A DNA stretch of 12,173 nt from Chloroflexota bacterium. Its GTDB lineage: Bacteria > Chloroflexota > Anaerolineae > 4572-78 > J111. The stretch lies in assembly GCA_003694775.1 (NCBI GenBank), contig RFJV01000175.1, positions 1-12,173 of the forward strand, given 5' to 3'. The notes beneath the pieces are model-generated. The model was not told where the DNA came from and ran no database searches. It saw nothing but the letters and a program-made list of their open reading frames with translations. Shown here piece by piece: positions 1 to 5,725 of this stretch. The translations under genes and the position numbers were made by a program. How positions within the stretch are numbered: the first letter of the stretch is position 1; every line of letters starts with the position of its first letter.

Positions 1-902
1 CACCCGTACCGCTTCCATCCCCCACCCCGACCGTGCCCTCAGCCCAGCCCGCGGCTATCCTCCCGCCGACCCCCACGCCGGCGGTGGTGGAGCTGGCTTT
101 CCTGTCCGGCCCGGCAGACCGGGCCGCGCTCTACCGGCAGGTCATCCGCGGCAGTCAGCTCTTTGCTCAGGGGAGCATCAACCTGAATGCCCTTGCCGAC
201 GCCGGGATAGCCTGGTCCAGGCAGGGACAGATTGCCTTTGCGGCCGCGCCGGAAGGCCACCGCGACCTGTTTGCTGTCCCCGCGGGCGGGGGAACGATTG
301 TCCGGCTGACCGACAGCCCCGGCGATGACATCGAGCCGGCATGGTCGCCGGACGGGCGGCAGATTGCCTTCAGCTCCGGCCGGGCGGGGAATTTTGACCT
401 GTATGTGATGGCCGCGGATGGGAGCAATCTCCGCCGGCTCACCGACAGCCGCGGTTTCGACGAATGGCCGGCCTGGTCGCCGGATGGGCGGCAGATTGCC
501 TTTGTGTCGGACCGGGAGGGCGGCAACGTGGATGTGTACGTCATGTCAGCCGACGGCGGCAATGTTCGCCGGCTGACCCGCCACCCGGCGGATGACTGGC
601 CGGCAAGCTGGTCGCCGGATGGGCGGTGGCTGGTTTTTGCCTCCAACCGGGATGGGAACTGGAATCTCTACGGGGTGTCTGCCGCCGGCGGCGACCCGTT
701 CCGCCTGACCGCAGACCCGGCCAACGAACAGTTTCCGGCCTGGTCGCCGGATGGCCGCTGGATTGCCTTTACCTGGGACGGGAACGGTCAGCGGGATGTT
801 TATCTCCTGCCCGCCGGCACGTCAACCGAAGTCCCTGCTGACCGCTGGCAGGCCGTCGCCACCGGCAAAGCCGACGAAACTTTCCCGGTCTGGATACGAT
901 AG
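1..902 (+). CDS. Secreted PD40/TolB-like beta-propeller protein, 5' end outside window
   Basis: The reading frame is open from the left edge (frame of base 3), so the GTG at 33 is probably internal. Upstream codons read as a Pro/Thr stalk (PVPLPSPTPTVPSAQ) that continues past 33, a typical spacer after a lipoprotein or exported N-terminus. Numbering from 33, residues 61-93, 104-137, 148-182, 193-225 and 237-260 are five propeller blades, four of them with the PD40 signature WSPDGR followed by IAF or LVF and ending in R-L-T or an equivalent strand; residues 284-289 (FPVWIR) give a last partial strand. Blades at bases 342, 474, 609 and 741 are nearly identical at DNA level, spaced 132-135 bp. 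The family binds proteins or ligands outside the cytoplasm and has no catalytic motif visible here. The stop (900-902) touches a mobile-element remnant, so the C-terminus could have been trimmed. Confidence 0.85.
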   Translation, partial: PVPLPSPTPTVPSAQPAAILPPTPTPAVVELAFLSGPADRAALYRQVIRGSQLFAQGSINLNALADAGIAWSRQGQIAFAAAPEGHRDLFAVPAGGGTIVRLTDSPGDDIEPAWSPDGRQIAFSSGRAGNFDLYVMAADGSNLRRLTDSRGFDEWPAWSPDGRQIAFVSDREGGNVDVYVMSADGGNVRRLTRHPADDWPASWSPDGRWLVFASNRDGNWNLYGVSAAGGDPFRLTADPANEQFPAWSPDGRWIAFTWDGNGQRDVYLLPAGTSTEVPADRWQAVATGKADETFPVWIR

Positions 903-1046
903 TTCAGCCATCCACGAATTTTTCGCGAATTCACGAATAACTAACGTCGCGGCTCATATAGACGCAAAAAGACGGCCCCAGTCTTTGACCCGGCAACGAC
1001 AGATGCACTTTTTGCAGTGCGTCGCCCTTTATGCTTGAGCAGTTGC
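903..1046 (+). mobile_element. Degenerate copy of the MITE found at 4813-5004
   Basis: The left end contains TCAGCCATCCACGAAT (904-919), identical over 16 bases to 4821-4836 in the intact element. The right end TTGAGCAGTTGC (1035-1046) matches the intact right end CTGAGCAGTTAC at 10 of 12 positions. Between them is a hairpin GATGCACT / AGTGCGTC (1002-1009 / 1016-1023) in the same order as the hairpin of the intact copy. The outer 8 bases of the left terminal repeat are not recognisable, and the sequence starts right after the stop of the propeller gene. A second small hairpin, AAAGAC / GTCTTT (968-973 / 981-986), could help stop convergent transcription. A nearby inverted run of ATTCGTGAATT type (912-943) is a further dispersed motif. 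Confidence 0.55.
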
Positions 1047-1048
1047 CC

Positions 1049-1091
1049 CCAATCTCCAATCTCTAATCTCCAATCCCCAATCTTCCAATCC
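1049..1091 (-). repeat. Heptanucleotide array RGATTRG, six units, overlapping a gene end
   Basis: Read on the minus strand, units are ggattgg, agattgg, ggattgg, agattag, agattgg, agattgg, with one extra base between the first two. This is the same repeat as at 11654-11772. The unit agattag supplies the stop codon of the glycosyltransferase (1063-1065), so the array encodes the last residues of that protein. It resembles the short tandemly repeated repetitive (STRR) heptamers known from cyanobacteria. Confidence 0.85.
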
Positions 1092-2616
1092 GGTACAGCA
1101 CAATCGAGGGATAGCCGGCCGGGTTGTAGGCCCGGTGAATTTCGACCAGAGTTAAGCCTCTGGCCTGGAGGGCCAGCCGGGCCTCGGTTTCCGACTGCCA
1201 CGAGGGGAACGCAATCAGGTGGCCCGGTCTGGCTCGCCGGGCCAGGTCCAGGGGCGACTCCCAGAACTGCAGGTCATACGGATAATCGCGCAGGTAAAAC
1301 CGCCAGTGTGTGCCCAGCCAGCGGTGAAACAGGGTGGTATTGGCCCCGTAGTGTGCCTGCAGAAAGGCCACCGTCTGCTCAATGCCGCGCAGAGCCTGGC
1401 TGTGACTGCCCAGCGGATACCGTCCGTAAAAAGCATCCTGCACCGGACGGGCCATTGTCCAGGCCAGAAAGAGCGACAGGCCGACCACATACACCGCATA
1501 GCCCATACGCCGCCGCTCCGGCCCGGCCAGCACCCCCGACGCCTGCACCGCCTCCCACGGCAAAAACAGCAGGCGGGCCAGCAGTAGAGCCAGCAAGGGA
1601 ACCAGTCCCAGCAGATAGCGGTCCCACACCTGGAAAGAAAAGACCGCGTGCCCCAGCAAAAACCCCGCCGCGTACAGCACCAGTAGGGGCGACCCTATGG
1701 GGTCGCCCAACCGCGTCTCCCCCTGGTCGCCCGGCCGGCCGCGGGCGCGAAAATATCTCCATCCGGCGCCCCCCACCAGCACCGGCAGACCGGCGGCAAA
1801 CAGCCAGACCAGCACCGGCGACCCGGCCGCGTACCCCAGCAAGGCCAGGAAATCGTGCAATCGCTCCCCCACCGCGCCGGTTTCCAGCGACAGTCCCCCG
1901 TAATTGATGGCGCTCAACTGCCAGTAACCGGGAGACTGGTGGCGAGCCGCGTCCCAGGCCAGGGCCGCGGCCTGCACCGCCGCCAGTCCAGCCGTGTACC
2001 GGACTGCCCCCCAGCCGGTCTGCCGGGGGGTCATCCGCGGCAGGTAAACTGCCGCGGCCAGCGCCAGCGGAAGCGGAGCAAAAAGGAGTCCCTGCTGTTT
2101 GGTCGCCGCGGCCAGGCCCAGCCAGACCCCGGCCCGGCCCAACCGTCCTTCCACCGCGGCCGCACATCCGGCCAGCACCAGCGCAGTCAGCAGGGGGTCG
2201 GTCAGGGCGGTGGGGGCAAACATCACCGTAAAGGGCGACAGCGCGGTCAGCCAGGCGGCCAGCAGACCCACATCCGGGCCGTAGAGCCGCCGGCCCAGCC
2301 GGAAGGTCAGGCCGACCGTCGCCATCGTTGCCAGCAGGGAGGGCAGACGGGCCGCGGTCTCCGACGGCCCCAGCAGGCGCAGAGCCGCGGCCAGGGTGTA
2401 CAGAAACAGCGGCGGCTTGTCGATGGGTGTCTCTGCCAGCCATACATTCTGCCCGGAAGCAATCAGCCAGGCCCAACGCGCGTACAGGGCCTCGTCGTGG
2501 TGAAACGGCAGGTCGGCCAGCAGATTCAGCGACAGCAGGACCGGGACCAGCATTGCCAGAAGCAGGGCCGCAGTTTGCCATTGGTTTGGTTGCCGTTCGA
2601 TGGGGTGTCCGTTCAC
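1063..2616 (-). CDS. ArnT/PMT-like GT-C glycosyltransferase
   Basis: An integral membrane glycosyltransferase expected to use a polyprenyl-phosphate sugar and to act on the outer face of the membrane. From the GTG at 2616 the protein has 517 residues. A first membrane segment (about 15-34) is followed by the acidic loop motif HHDEALY (39-45), then DKPPL (66-70), a TALTD element (136-140) and TKQQG (172-176), the usual order of the PMT_2/GT39-GT83 group. About ten further hydrophobic segments precede a soluble C-terminal part from about residue 415. I chose GTG 2616 because an extended -10 box ends 7 bases before it and the protein starts just before the first membrane helix. The frame is open up to an ATG at 2853, but those codons cross the divergent SGNH gene and look non-coding. 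The last nine residues (RIGRLGIGD) are written by the heptamer array. Residues about 293-312 are encoded by a palindromic repeat. The acceptor cannot be told from the sequence. Confidence 0.82.
   Translation of the reverse strand: MNGHPIERQPNQWQTAALLLAMLVPVLLSLNLLADLPFHHDEALYARWAWLIASGQNVWLAETPIDKPPLFLYTLAAALRLLGPSETAARLPSLLATMATVGLTFRLGRRLYGPDVGLLAAWLTALSPFTVMFAPTALTDPLLTALVLAGCAAAVEGRLGRAGVWLGLAAATKQQGLLFAPLPLALAAAVYLPRMTPRQTGWGAVRYTAGLAAVQAAALAWDAARHQSPGYWQLSAINYGGLSLETGAVGERLHDFLALLGYAAGSPVLVWLFAAGLPVLVGGAGWRYFRARGRPGDQGETRLGDPIGSPLLVLYAAGFLLGHAVFSFQVWDRYLLGLVPLLALLLARLLFLPWEAVQASGVLAGPERRRMGYAVYVVGLSLFLAWTMARPVQDAFYGRYPLGSHSQALRGIEQTVAFLQAHYGANTTLFHRWLGTHWRFYLRDYPYDLQFWESPLDLARRARPGHLIAFPSWQSETEARLALQARGLTLVEIHRAYNPAGYPSIVLYRIGRLGIGD
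1687..1708 (-). repeat. Palindromic repeat translated inside the glycosyltransferase
   Basis: The arms GGGCGACCC (1687-1695) and GGGTCGCCC (1700-1708) form a perfect 9-bp stem with loop TATG. With the flanking GTAG it matches the widespread intergenic motif GTAGGGGCGACCC...GGTCGCCC, and a degenerate copy lies between genes at 10718-10744. Here it codes for residues 303-310 (LGDPIGSP) in the loop between two membrane segments. Confidence 0.65.
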
Positions 2617-2623
2617 GGCCAGA

Positions 2624-2632
2624 ATTTTACCA
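2624..2632 (-). promoter_or_regulatory. Extended -10 promoter for the glycosyltransferase
   Basis: The minus strand reads TGGTAAAAT, an extended -10 element. Transcription would begin near 2617, essentially at the GTG at 2616, giving a leaderless or nearly leaderless mRNA. No good -35 box is visible at 17-18 bp, which fits an extended -10 promoter. No strong ribosome-binding site is present. Confidence 0.5.
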
Positions 2633-2675
2633 CCAGACGGCAGGTCGGGCGAAAACCGATACCCCCCCTGGCAAC

Positions 2676-2703
2676 TTGACTCCTGGCAAGAGGGGCCTAC
2701 CAT
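2676..2703 (+). promoter_or_regulatory. Candidate promoter for the SGNH gene
   Basis: TTGACT (2676-2681), 16 bp, then TACCAT (2698-2703). The -35 is near consensus and the -10 is moderate. It lies in the divergent spacer, about 80 bases before the SGNH start codon. Confidence 0.45.
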
Positions 2704-2785
2704 ACAGCAGACAAAATGGATTTCTGAAACCAGCCTGCCGCAGGCCATTGACCGCATCTGGACGGCGAGAAAAGGAGTTGAAAAG

Positions 2786-3898
2786 ATGGTTACGCTCAGA
2801 ATTCCCAAATTCTTGCTGAACCTGATGATAAGCATCAGAGCGGTGCTCCTCACCCTTATCCTGCTTGAACTGGGAGCCAGAATCTGGCTGAACCATTTTG
2901 CCTCGCCCGAAGACTATATCCGCTACGCCCTGTACACGGATATTGACCCCTCGGCGTTCCGCTGGACCGGGCATCATTACCTGAACTACTACCCGTCACC
3001 CAACTACCACAAGGATGGAACCGTTCACAATTCTCTGGGATACCGGGGGGACGAATTTTCCATTGAAAAACCGGCAGGTGTTTTCCGTATCGTGGCCCTG
3101 GGCGGGTCAACAGTTTATACCGAGAAGGTCAAAGACAATACCCAAACTTTTACCGCCCAGCTGGAGTCGATACTGCGCCGGCAGTATGGCTACACGAATA
3201 TACAGGTCATCAACGCCGGTGTTCCGGGCTATACTTCGTGGGAAAGTCTCATCAATCTGGAATTTCGCGTCCTGGACCTCCAGCCAGACCTGATTATCAT
3301 CTACCAGAACACCAATGATGTGACCGCCCGGCTGGTCGACCCGCAGGCTTACCGCGGCGACAATTCCGGCTATCGCAAGCAGTGGTCCGCCCCACCGGTG
3401 CCGTGGTGGGAGCACAGCACCTTGCTCAGGATTGTTGGCCGCCGGCAAGACTGGTCCGAGCAGATACGCCTGCGGGATATGGTAGAAGCGCCAACCACCA
3501 TCAACCGGTCCGGTGGAGACCCGTATGCCGCCCTCCAGCAGAATAAGCCGGTTTACTTTGAACGCAATCTGCGCAATATGATAGCCGTTGCCCGCGAGAA
3601 TGGTGTCGCCGTGATGCTGGCAACGTGGGCCTATGCGCCCGGCTTTGATGACTATGCCGATAGAGACTATTACCAGCAGGCCTTCGCAGAACAGAACGAC
3701 ATCATCCGCCATCTGGGCCAGACCCATCACGTCCCGGTATTTGATTTTGCCGCCCAGATGCCGCAAGACAAACGGTACTGGGCCGATGGCCGGCACGTCA
3801 ACGAAGCCGGCGCCCGGCTCAAAGCGGAACTTTTTGCCGCCTTTATCGACCAGGCCGGTCTGATTTCAGCCTCTCCCCAACCCTCTGCCGGCCCGTGA
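2786..3898 (+). CDS. Membrane-anchored SGNH/GDSL hydrolase
   Basis: A predicted esterase or acyl-transfer enzyme acting outside the membrane, plausibly on surface glycans. The ATG at 2786 is chosen for its clear ribosome site AAAGGAG (2771-2777) eight bases upstream; the frame stays open to 2600 but that stretch is unlikely to be coding. The 370-residue protein has one N-terminal membrane segment (about 12-30). The SGNH blocks appear in order: IVALGGSTVY with catalytic Ser108 (block I), NAGVPGY with Gly145/148 (block II), YQNTNDV with Asn177-Asp178 (block III), and DGRHVNEAG with Asp334 and His337 (block V). All four families of active-site residues are therefore present. The spacer behind it carries its own promoters, so it is probably a single-gene unit. 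The substrate is unknown; O-acetyl groups on polysaccharide are the usual target of such anchored enzymes. Confidence 0.88.
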   Translation: MVTLRIPKFLLNLMISIRAVLLTLILLELGARIWLNHFASPEDYIRYALYTDIDPSAFRWTGHHYLNYYPSPNYHKDGTVHNSLGYRGDEFSIEKPAGVFRIVALGGSTVYTEKVKDNTQTFTAQLESILRRQYGYTNIQVINAGVPGYTSWESLINLEFRVLDLQPDLIIIYQNTNDVTARLVDPQAYRGDNSGYRKQWSAPPVPWWEHSTLLRIVGRRQDWSEQIRLRDMVEAPTTINRSGGDPYAALQQNKPVYFERNLRNMIAVARENGVAVMLATWAYAPGFDDYADRDYYQQAFAEQNDIIRHLGQTHHVPVFDFAAQMPQDKRYWADGRHVNEAGARLKAELFAAFIDQAGLISASPQPSAGP

Positions 3899-3911
3899 TG
3901 GCAGATTGGCT

Positions 3912-3940
3912 TTGTCAACCGTCCGCCTTGCCGGTATAAT
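3912..3940 (+). promoter_or_regulatory. Strong sigma70-type promoter upstream of the 4093 gene
   Basis: TTGTCA (3912-3917), a spacer of exactly 17 bp, and a perfect TATAAT (3935-3940). Transcription would start near 3947 and give a leader of about 145 nt for the gene at 4093. The leader contains short repeats and a GGTGGC / GCCACC hairpin (4007-4012 / 4023-4028). Confidence 0.75.
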
Positions 3941-3973
3941 CACAGCAGAAAGTGAGGCACAGGGGAAAATCTA

Positions 3974-4024
3974 ACCGCCGAGGACGCAGAGGGAACAGAG
4001 TGGCAGGGTGGCAAGGTGCCAGGC
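3974..4024 (+). repeat. Short 9-bp and 8-bp tandem repeats in the leader
   Basis: From 3974 about three loosely conserved units of 9 bp (consensus close to CGCAGAGGA) are followed at 4001-4024 by three 8-bp units tggcaggg, tggcaagg, tgccaggc. Both resemble dispersed intergenic repeats common in Chloroflexota and other bacteria. No coding potential is seen in this spacer. Confidence 0.55.
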
Positions 4025-4039
4025 CACCGTACTGCTTAC

Positions 4040-4068
4040 TTTCCAACCTGCGCACCCCGCGGTAAAAT
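4040..4068 (+). promoter_or_regulatory. Second promoter close to the 4093 gene
   Basis: TTTCCA (4040-4045), 17 bp, TAAAAT (4063-4068). Transcription would begin near 4075, leaving an 18-nt leader without a ribosome-binding site before ATG 4093. Together with 3912-3940 this makes a tandem promoter pair. Confidence 0.45.
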
Positions 4069-4092
4069 CTTTGTGTTTTCAGCCAGTCGACT

Positions 4093-4788
4093 ATGCCAGA
4101 CTCAAACGGACGCCCCAAAGACTCGGAAATTCAGGCCGCTTCCGGGCCGCCAGACCCGGAACTGGACTCTCTGGTCGCGCCCCAGGGCTACGACCCCGAC
4201 CTGGTGGATGAAATTGTCAACCTGGAAACGCCGGCCCAACAGCGACGCAAGGCCATCAAGTTTCTGCTGTACTCCATCCTCTTTCTGGCCCTGGTTTTCT
4301 GGTTCTGCACCCCGGCCAATCTGGTAGTGCCGGAACTCAGCCCAATGCCCTACGGTATCGACCAGCGCCCCACCCCACCCCCCAACAAATTCCTGGAAGA
4401 TGCCATCCCCCGGCAGGTCGGCGACTTCAGGCTGGTCGACCTGCAGAAAAAGCGGGTCTACGAAGACCCGTACATCGGCGCGCTGACCATCCAGGCCACC
4501 TACACCGACAGCCAGGGCAACCCGGCCACGGTGGTGGTCATCCAGGCCGAATCCTACATCAACGCCCGGCGGTACCTGGAAAACTACAAGCGTCTCATCC
4601 ACGAACAGGCCACCGTTACCGAGTGGCAGGAGCGGCTGTACATCGAAGACAACTTCATCCGCTGGGCCGCCCCCGACTTTGCCGAACGCGCCTACGGCCT
4701 GGCCTGGAACAACGACCGCTACTTCATCGCCGTCACCTCACCGATTCGGGCCGCCCAGGAGGCCCTGGCAAAAGATTTTCCCTACTGA
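4093..4788 (+). CDS. Single-pass membrane protein of unknown family
   Basis: A 231-residue protein that I do not recognise. It has a polar, acidic and Pro-rich cytoplasmic N-terminus (1-54), one membrane segment at about residues 55-72 (KFLLYSILFLALVFWF), a Pro-rich stretch near 93-96, and an extracytoplasmic domain of about 130 residues with mixed alpha/beta character. The motif IPRQVGDFRLVDL (about 105-117) faintly recalls the opening of EpsI-type domains, too weak to name. No ribosome site precedes ATG 4093; the upstream leader may be only 18 nt. The last 18 bases of the gene plus three beyond (DFPY, stop, GAGGC) recur just before the YfhO gene at 6109-6126. This suggests that the two genes were once separated by about 10 bases and co-translated, so it probably serves the YfhO-type protein. 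Confidence 0.75.
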   Translation: MPDSNGRPKDSEIQAASGPPDPELDSLVAPQGYDPDLVDEIVNLETPAQQRRKAIKFLLYSILFLALVFWFCTPANLVVPELSPMPYGIDQRPTPPPNKFLEDAIPRQVGDFRLVDLQKKRVYEDPYIGALTIQATYTDSQGNPATVVVIQAESYINARRYLENYKRLIHEQATVTEWQERLYIEDNFIRWAAPDFAERAYGLAWNNDRYFIAVTSPIRAAQEALAKDFPY

Positions 4789-4791
4789 GGC
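4774..4791 (+). repeat. Left copy of an 18-bp direct repeat at a gene end
   Basis: GATTTTCCCTACTGAGGC spans the last four codons and stop of the 4093 gene. The copy at 6109-6126 differs at one base (17 of 18), and the change is synonymous (Phe TTT to TTC). Confidence 0.8.
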
Positions 4792-4804
4792 CGGGTCAAC
4801 CGTT

Positions 4805-4812
4805 TTTTGACG
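4805..4812 (+). repeat. Left target-site duplication of the MITE
   Basis: TTTTGACG directly precedes the left end of the element at 4813 and is repeated exactly after its right end at 5005-5012. Confidence 0.85.
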
Positions 4813-5004
4813 GTAACTGCTCAGCCATCCACGAATAGAATACGATGCAGTCGAGACGACTGCGTCCCCGGTCATTTTTTCGTCAATCAGACGTAGAACG
4901 TAACCCGTAAGAACAGAAAATTACGGATTACGATTTACGTTTTACGTGAGGTGGTGGGAATTGATGACACTTTACCGGATTTTTCTCTTGTCCTGAGCAG
5001 TTAC
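4813..5004 (+). mobile_element. Complete 192-bp MITE with IS66-type ends
   Basis: The termini are perfect 12-bp inverted repeats GTAACTGCTCAG (4813-4824) and CTGAGCAGTTAC (4993-5004), flanked by a perfect 8-bp direct repeat TTTTGACG. Ends starting GTAA together with an 8-bp duplication are the hallmark of the IS66 family, so an IS66 transposase elsewhere in the genome is the likely mover; none is encoded here and the element is too short to hold one. Inside are two hairpins: GATGCAGTCG / CGACTGCGTC (4844-4853 / 4857-4866, one G-T pair) and the 19-bp arms at 4892-4939. A degraded relative lies at 903-1046. Confidence 0.85.
4892..4939 (+). repeat. Inverted heptamer arrays forming a long hairpin in the MITE
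   Basis: Heptamers of type (A/C)CGTANN (acgtaga, acgtaac, ccgtaag at 4891-4911) face heptamers of type TTACGNN (four units, 4921-4948). The arms 4892-4910 and 4921-4939 pair at 16 of 19 positions around a 10-nt loop. The 7-bp period matches the period of the unrelated RGATTRG arrays. Confidence 0.7.
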
Positions 5005-5012
5005 TTTTGACG
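5005..5012 (+). repeat. Right target-site duplication, containing the -35 box
   Basis: This TTTTGACG is the duplicate of 4805-4812. Its last six bases, TTGACG, serve as the -35 hexamer of the toxin-antitoxin promoter. Confidence 0.85.
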
Positions 5013-5035
5013 ATTGCTCCGGGCATTGGTAGAAT
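5007..5035 (+). promoter_or_regulatory. Promoter of the toxin-antitoxin operon
   Basis: TTGACG (5007-5012), 17 bp, TAGAAT (5030-5035) preceded by TTGG, giving an extended -10. Transcription is expected near 5042. It starts immediately after the MITE and would drive the genes at 5087, 5438 and 5726. Confidence 0.75.
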
Positions 5036-5041
5036 GAATCT

Positions 5042-5083
5042 ATGCGGCTCGTCGAATTTCGTCAGATACCGACGGAGATATGA
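5042..5083 (+). CDS. Possible leaderless 13-codon upstream ORF
   Basis: The ATG at 5042 coincides with the predicted transcription start and opens a 13-codon frame (MRLVEFRQIPTEI) that ends with TGA at 5081-5083, three bases before the next start codon at 5087. It overlaps the ribosome site (GGAG, 5074-5077) of that gene. It could be a leader peptide that couples translation, or chance; a frame this short occurs easily. Confidence 0.25.
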   Translation: MRLVEFRQIPTEI

Positions 5084-5086
5084 AGC

Positions 5087-5383
5087 ATGGCGCAAACAGA
5101 AATAACGACCCCTTCCAATATCGTAGAACGAAATATCGCGTTGGCTAAAGAAATTATGCGGTATCTGCTCAACAACCCGCAGGCATTCCGTTCCTTGCCG
5201 GACAAATTTGAACTGGTCATCTTGCCGGAAGATGACCCAGAAATACGTTTGTACAATCTGGAGCTTTTAGACCGGTACGAGAGTGAAGGTAAGGCCATAG
5301 TCTTTGCCCGAATAAAAACAGGCAAAGAAAGCAGTATCCGGCAAAACATACCGGATTTGTATGCACCAGTCGCAATAAACTAA
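5087..5383 (+). CDS. Small DUF5647-like protein
   Basis: A 98-residue soluble protein. The pattern ERNIALAKEIMRYLLNNPQ (14-32), then LPDKFELVILPEDDPE (about 37-52), then YNLELLDRY and a final strand AIVFARIK closely follows the small family annotated as DUF5647: an N-terminal helix, then the V-I-L-P-E-D-D-P-E turn. The function of that family is not known to me. Start ATG 5087 has GGAG (5074-5077) nine bases upstream. It is the first gene of a three-gene unit, 54 bp before the antitoxin gene, and shares the low GC of the cassette. It may be a third component or a passenger. Recognition is from memory of the family and moderately secure. Confidence 0.7.
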   Translation: MAQTEITTPSNIVERNIALAKEIMRYLLNNPQAFRSLPDKFELVILPEDDPEIRLYNLELLDRYESEGKAIVFARIKTGKESSIRQNIPDLYAPVAIN

Positions 5384-5437
5384 CCGGTAAATATATCTTG
5401 CCGCTCGTTTCAAAACAGCAATGAAAGAGGGTTAGCT

Positions 5438-5719
5438 ATGACCAGGGAAAACGTTGAGGTATCGGTAACATTGCCTCGGGTCTTATGGGAACAACTGCTC
5501 CAGTGGGCACAAATGGAAAAAGAAGACCAGACAGCACTGCTTATCCGGGCTATAGAGCAGTTCCTACAGCAGGAAGCAAACAGATTGGCTTTAGCAGAAC
5601 GCCTGCAGCATGAGTGTGAAGAATTGGCGATGATGGAATTTGACGATGTCGGGACTGAAGATGAATGGCTCATCGTCCAGAACGAGGCGCTGGCACAAGC
5701 GGAAAATGATTTGAGGTAG
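5438..5719 (+). CDS. Ribbon-helix-helix (CopG/MazE-type) antitoxin
   Basis: This 93-residue protein is expected to bind its own operator as a dimer and to neutralise the toxin encoded next. The N-terminus has the ribbon strand VEVSVTLP (6-13), followed by helix WEQLLQWAQMEKEDQ and helix ALLIRAIEQFLQQE (about 33-46), the ribbon-helix-helix layout. The acidic C-terminal half (ECEELAMMEFDDVGTEDEW) is the expected toxin-binding tail. ATG 5438 has an AAAGAGGG ribosome site (5424-5431) six bases upstream. The gap to the toxin is only 6 bp. The antitoxin class is inferred from fold and position rather than from a specific family match. Confidence 0.8.
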   Translation: MTRENVEVSVTLPRVLWEQLLQWAQMEKEDQTALLIRAIEQFLQQEANRLALAERLQHECEELAMMEFDDVGTEDEWLIVQNEALAQAENDLR

Positions 5720-5725
5720 TCACCG

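Noticed and set aside
1379..2581. 400-residue minus-strand frame and long plus-strand frames over the glycosyltransferase
   Set aside because: They are Gly/Arg/Ala- or Pro/Arg-rich shadows of the real gene, without ribosome sites or recognisable motifs.
2600..2785. Extension of the SGNH gene to ATG 2600
   Set aside because: It would cover the divergent promoter region and place a polar segment before the membrane anchor; ATG 2786 has a strong ribosome site.
2617..2853. N-terminal extension of the glycosyltransferase up to ATG 2853
   Set aside because: It would overlap the start and ribosome site of the divergent SGNH gene, reads as non-membrane low-quality sequence, and sits upstream of a convincing extended -10 box and the first membrane helix.
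4813..5004. Small RNA gene
   Set aside because: The strong hairpins are explained by a MITE with terminal repeats and target duplication; no promoter or T-run defines a transcript.
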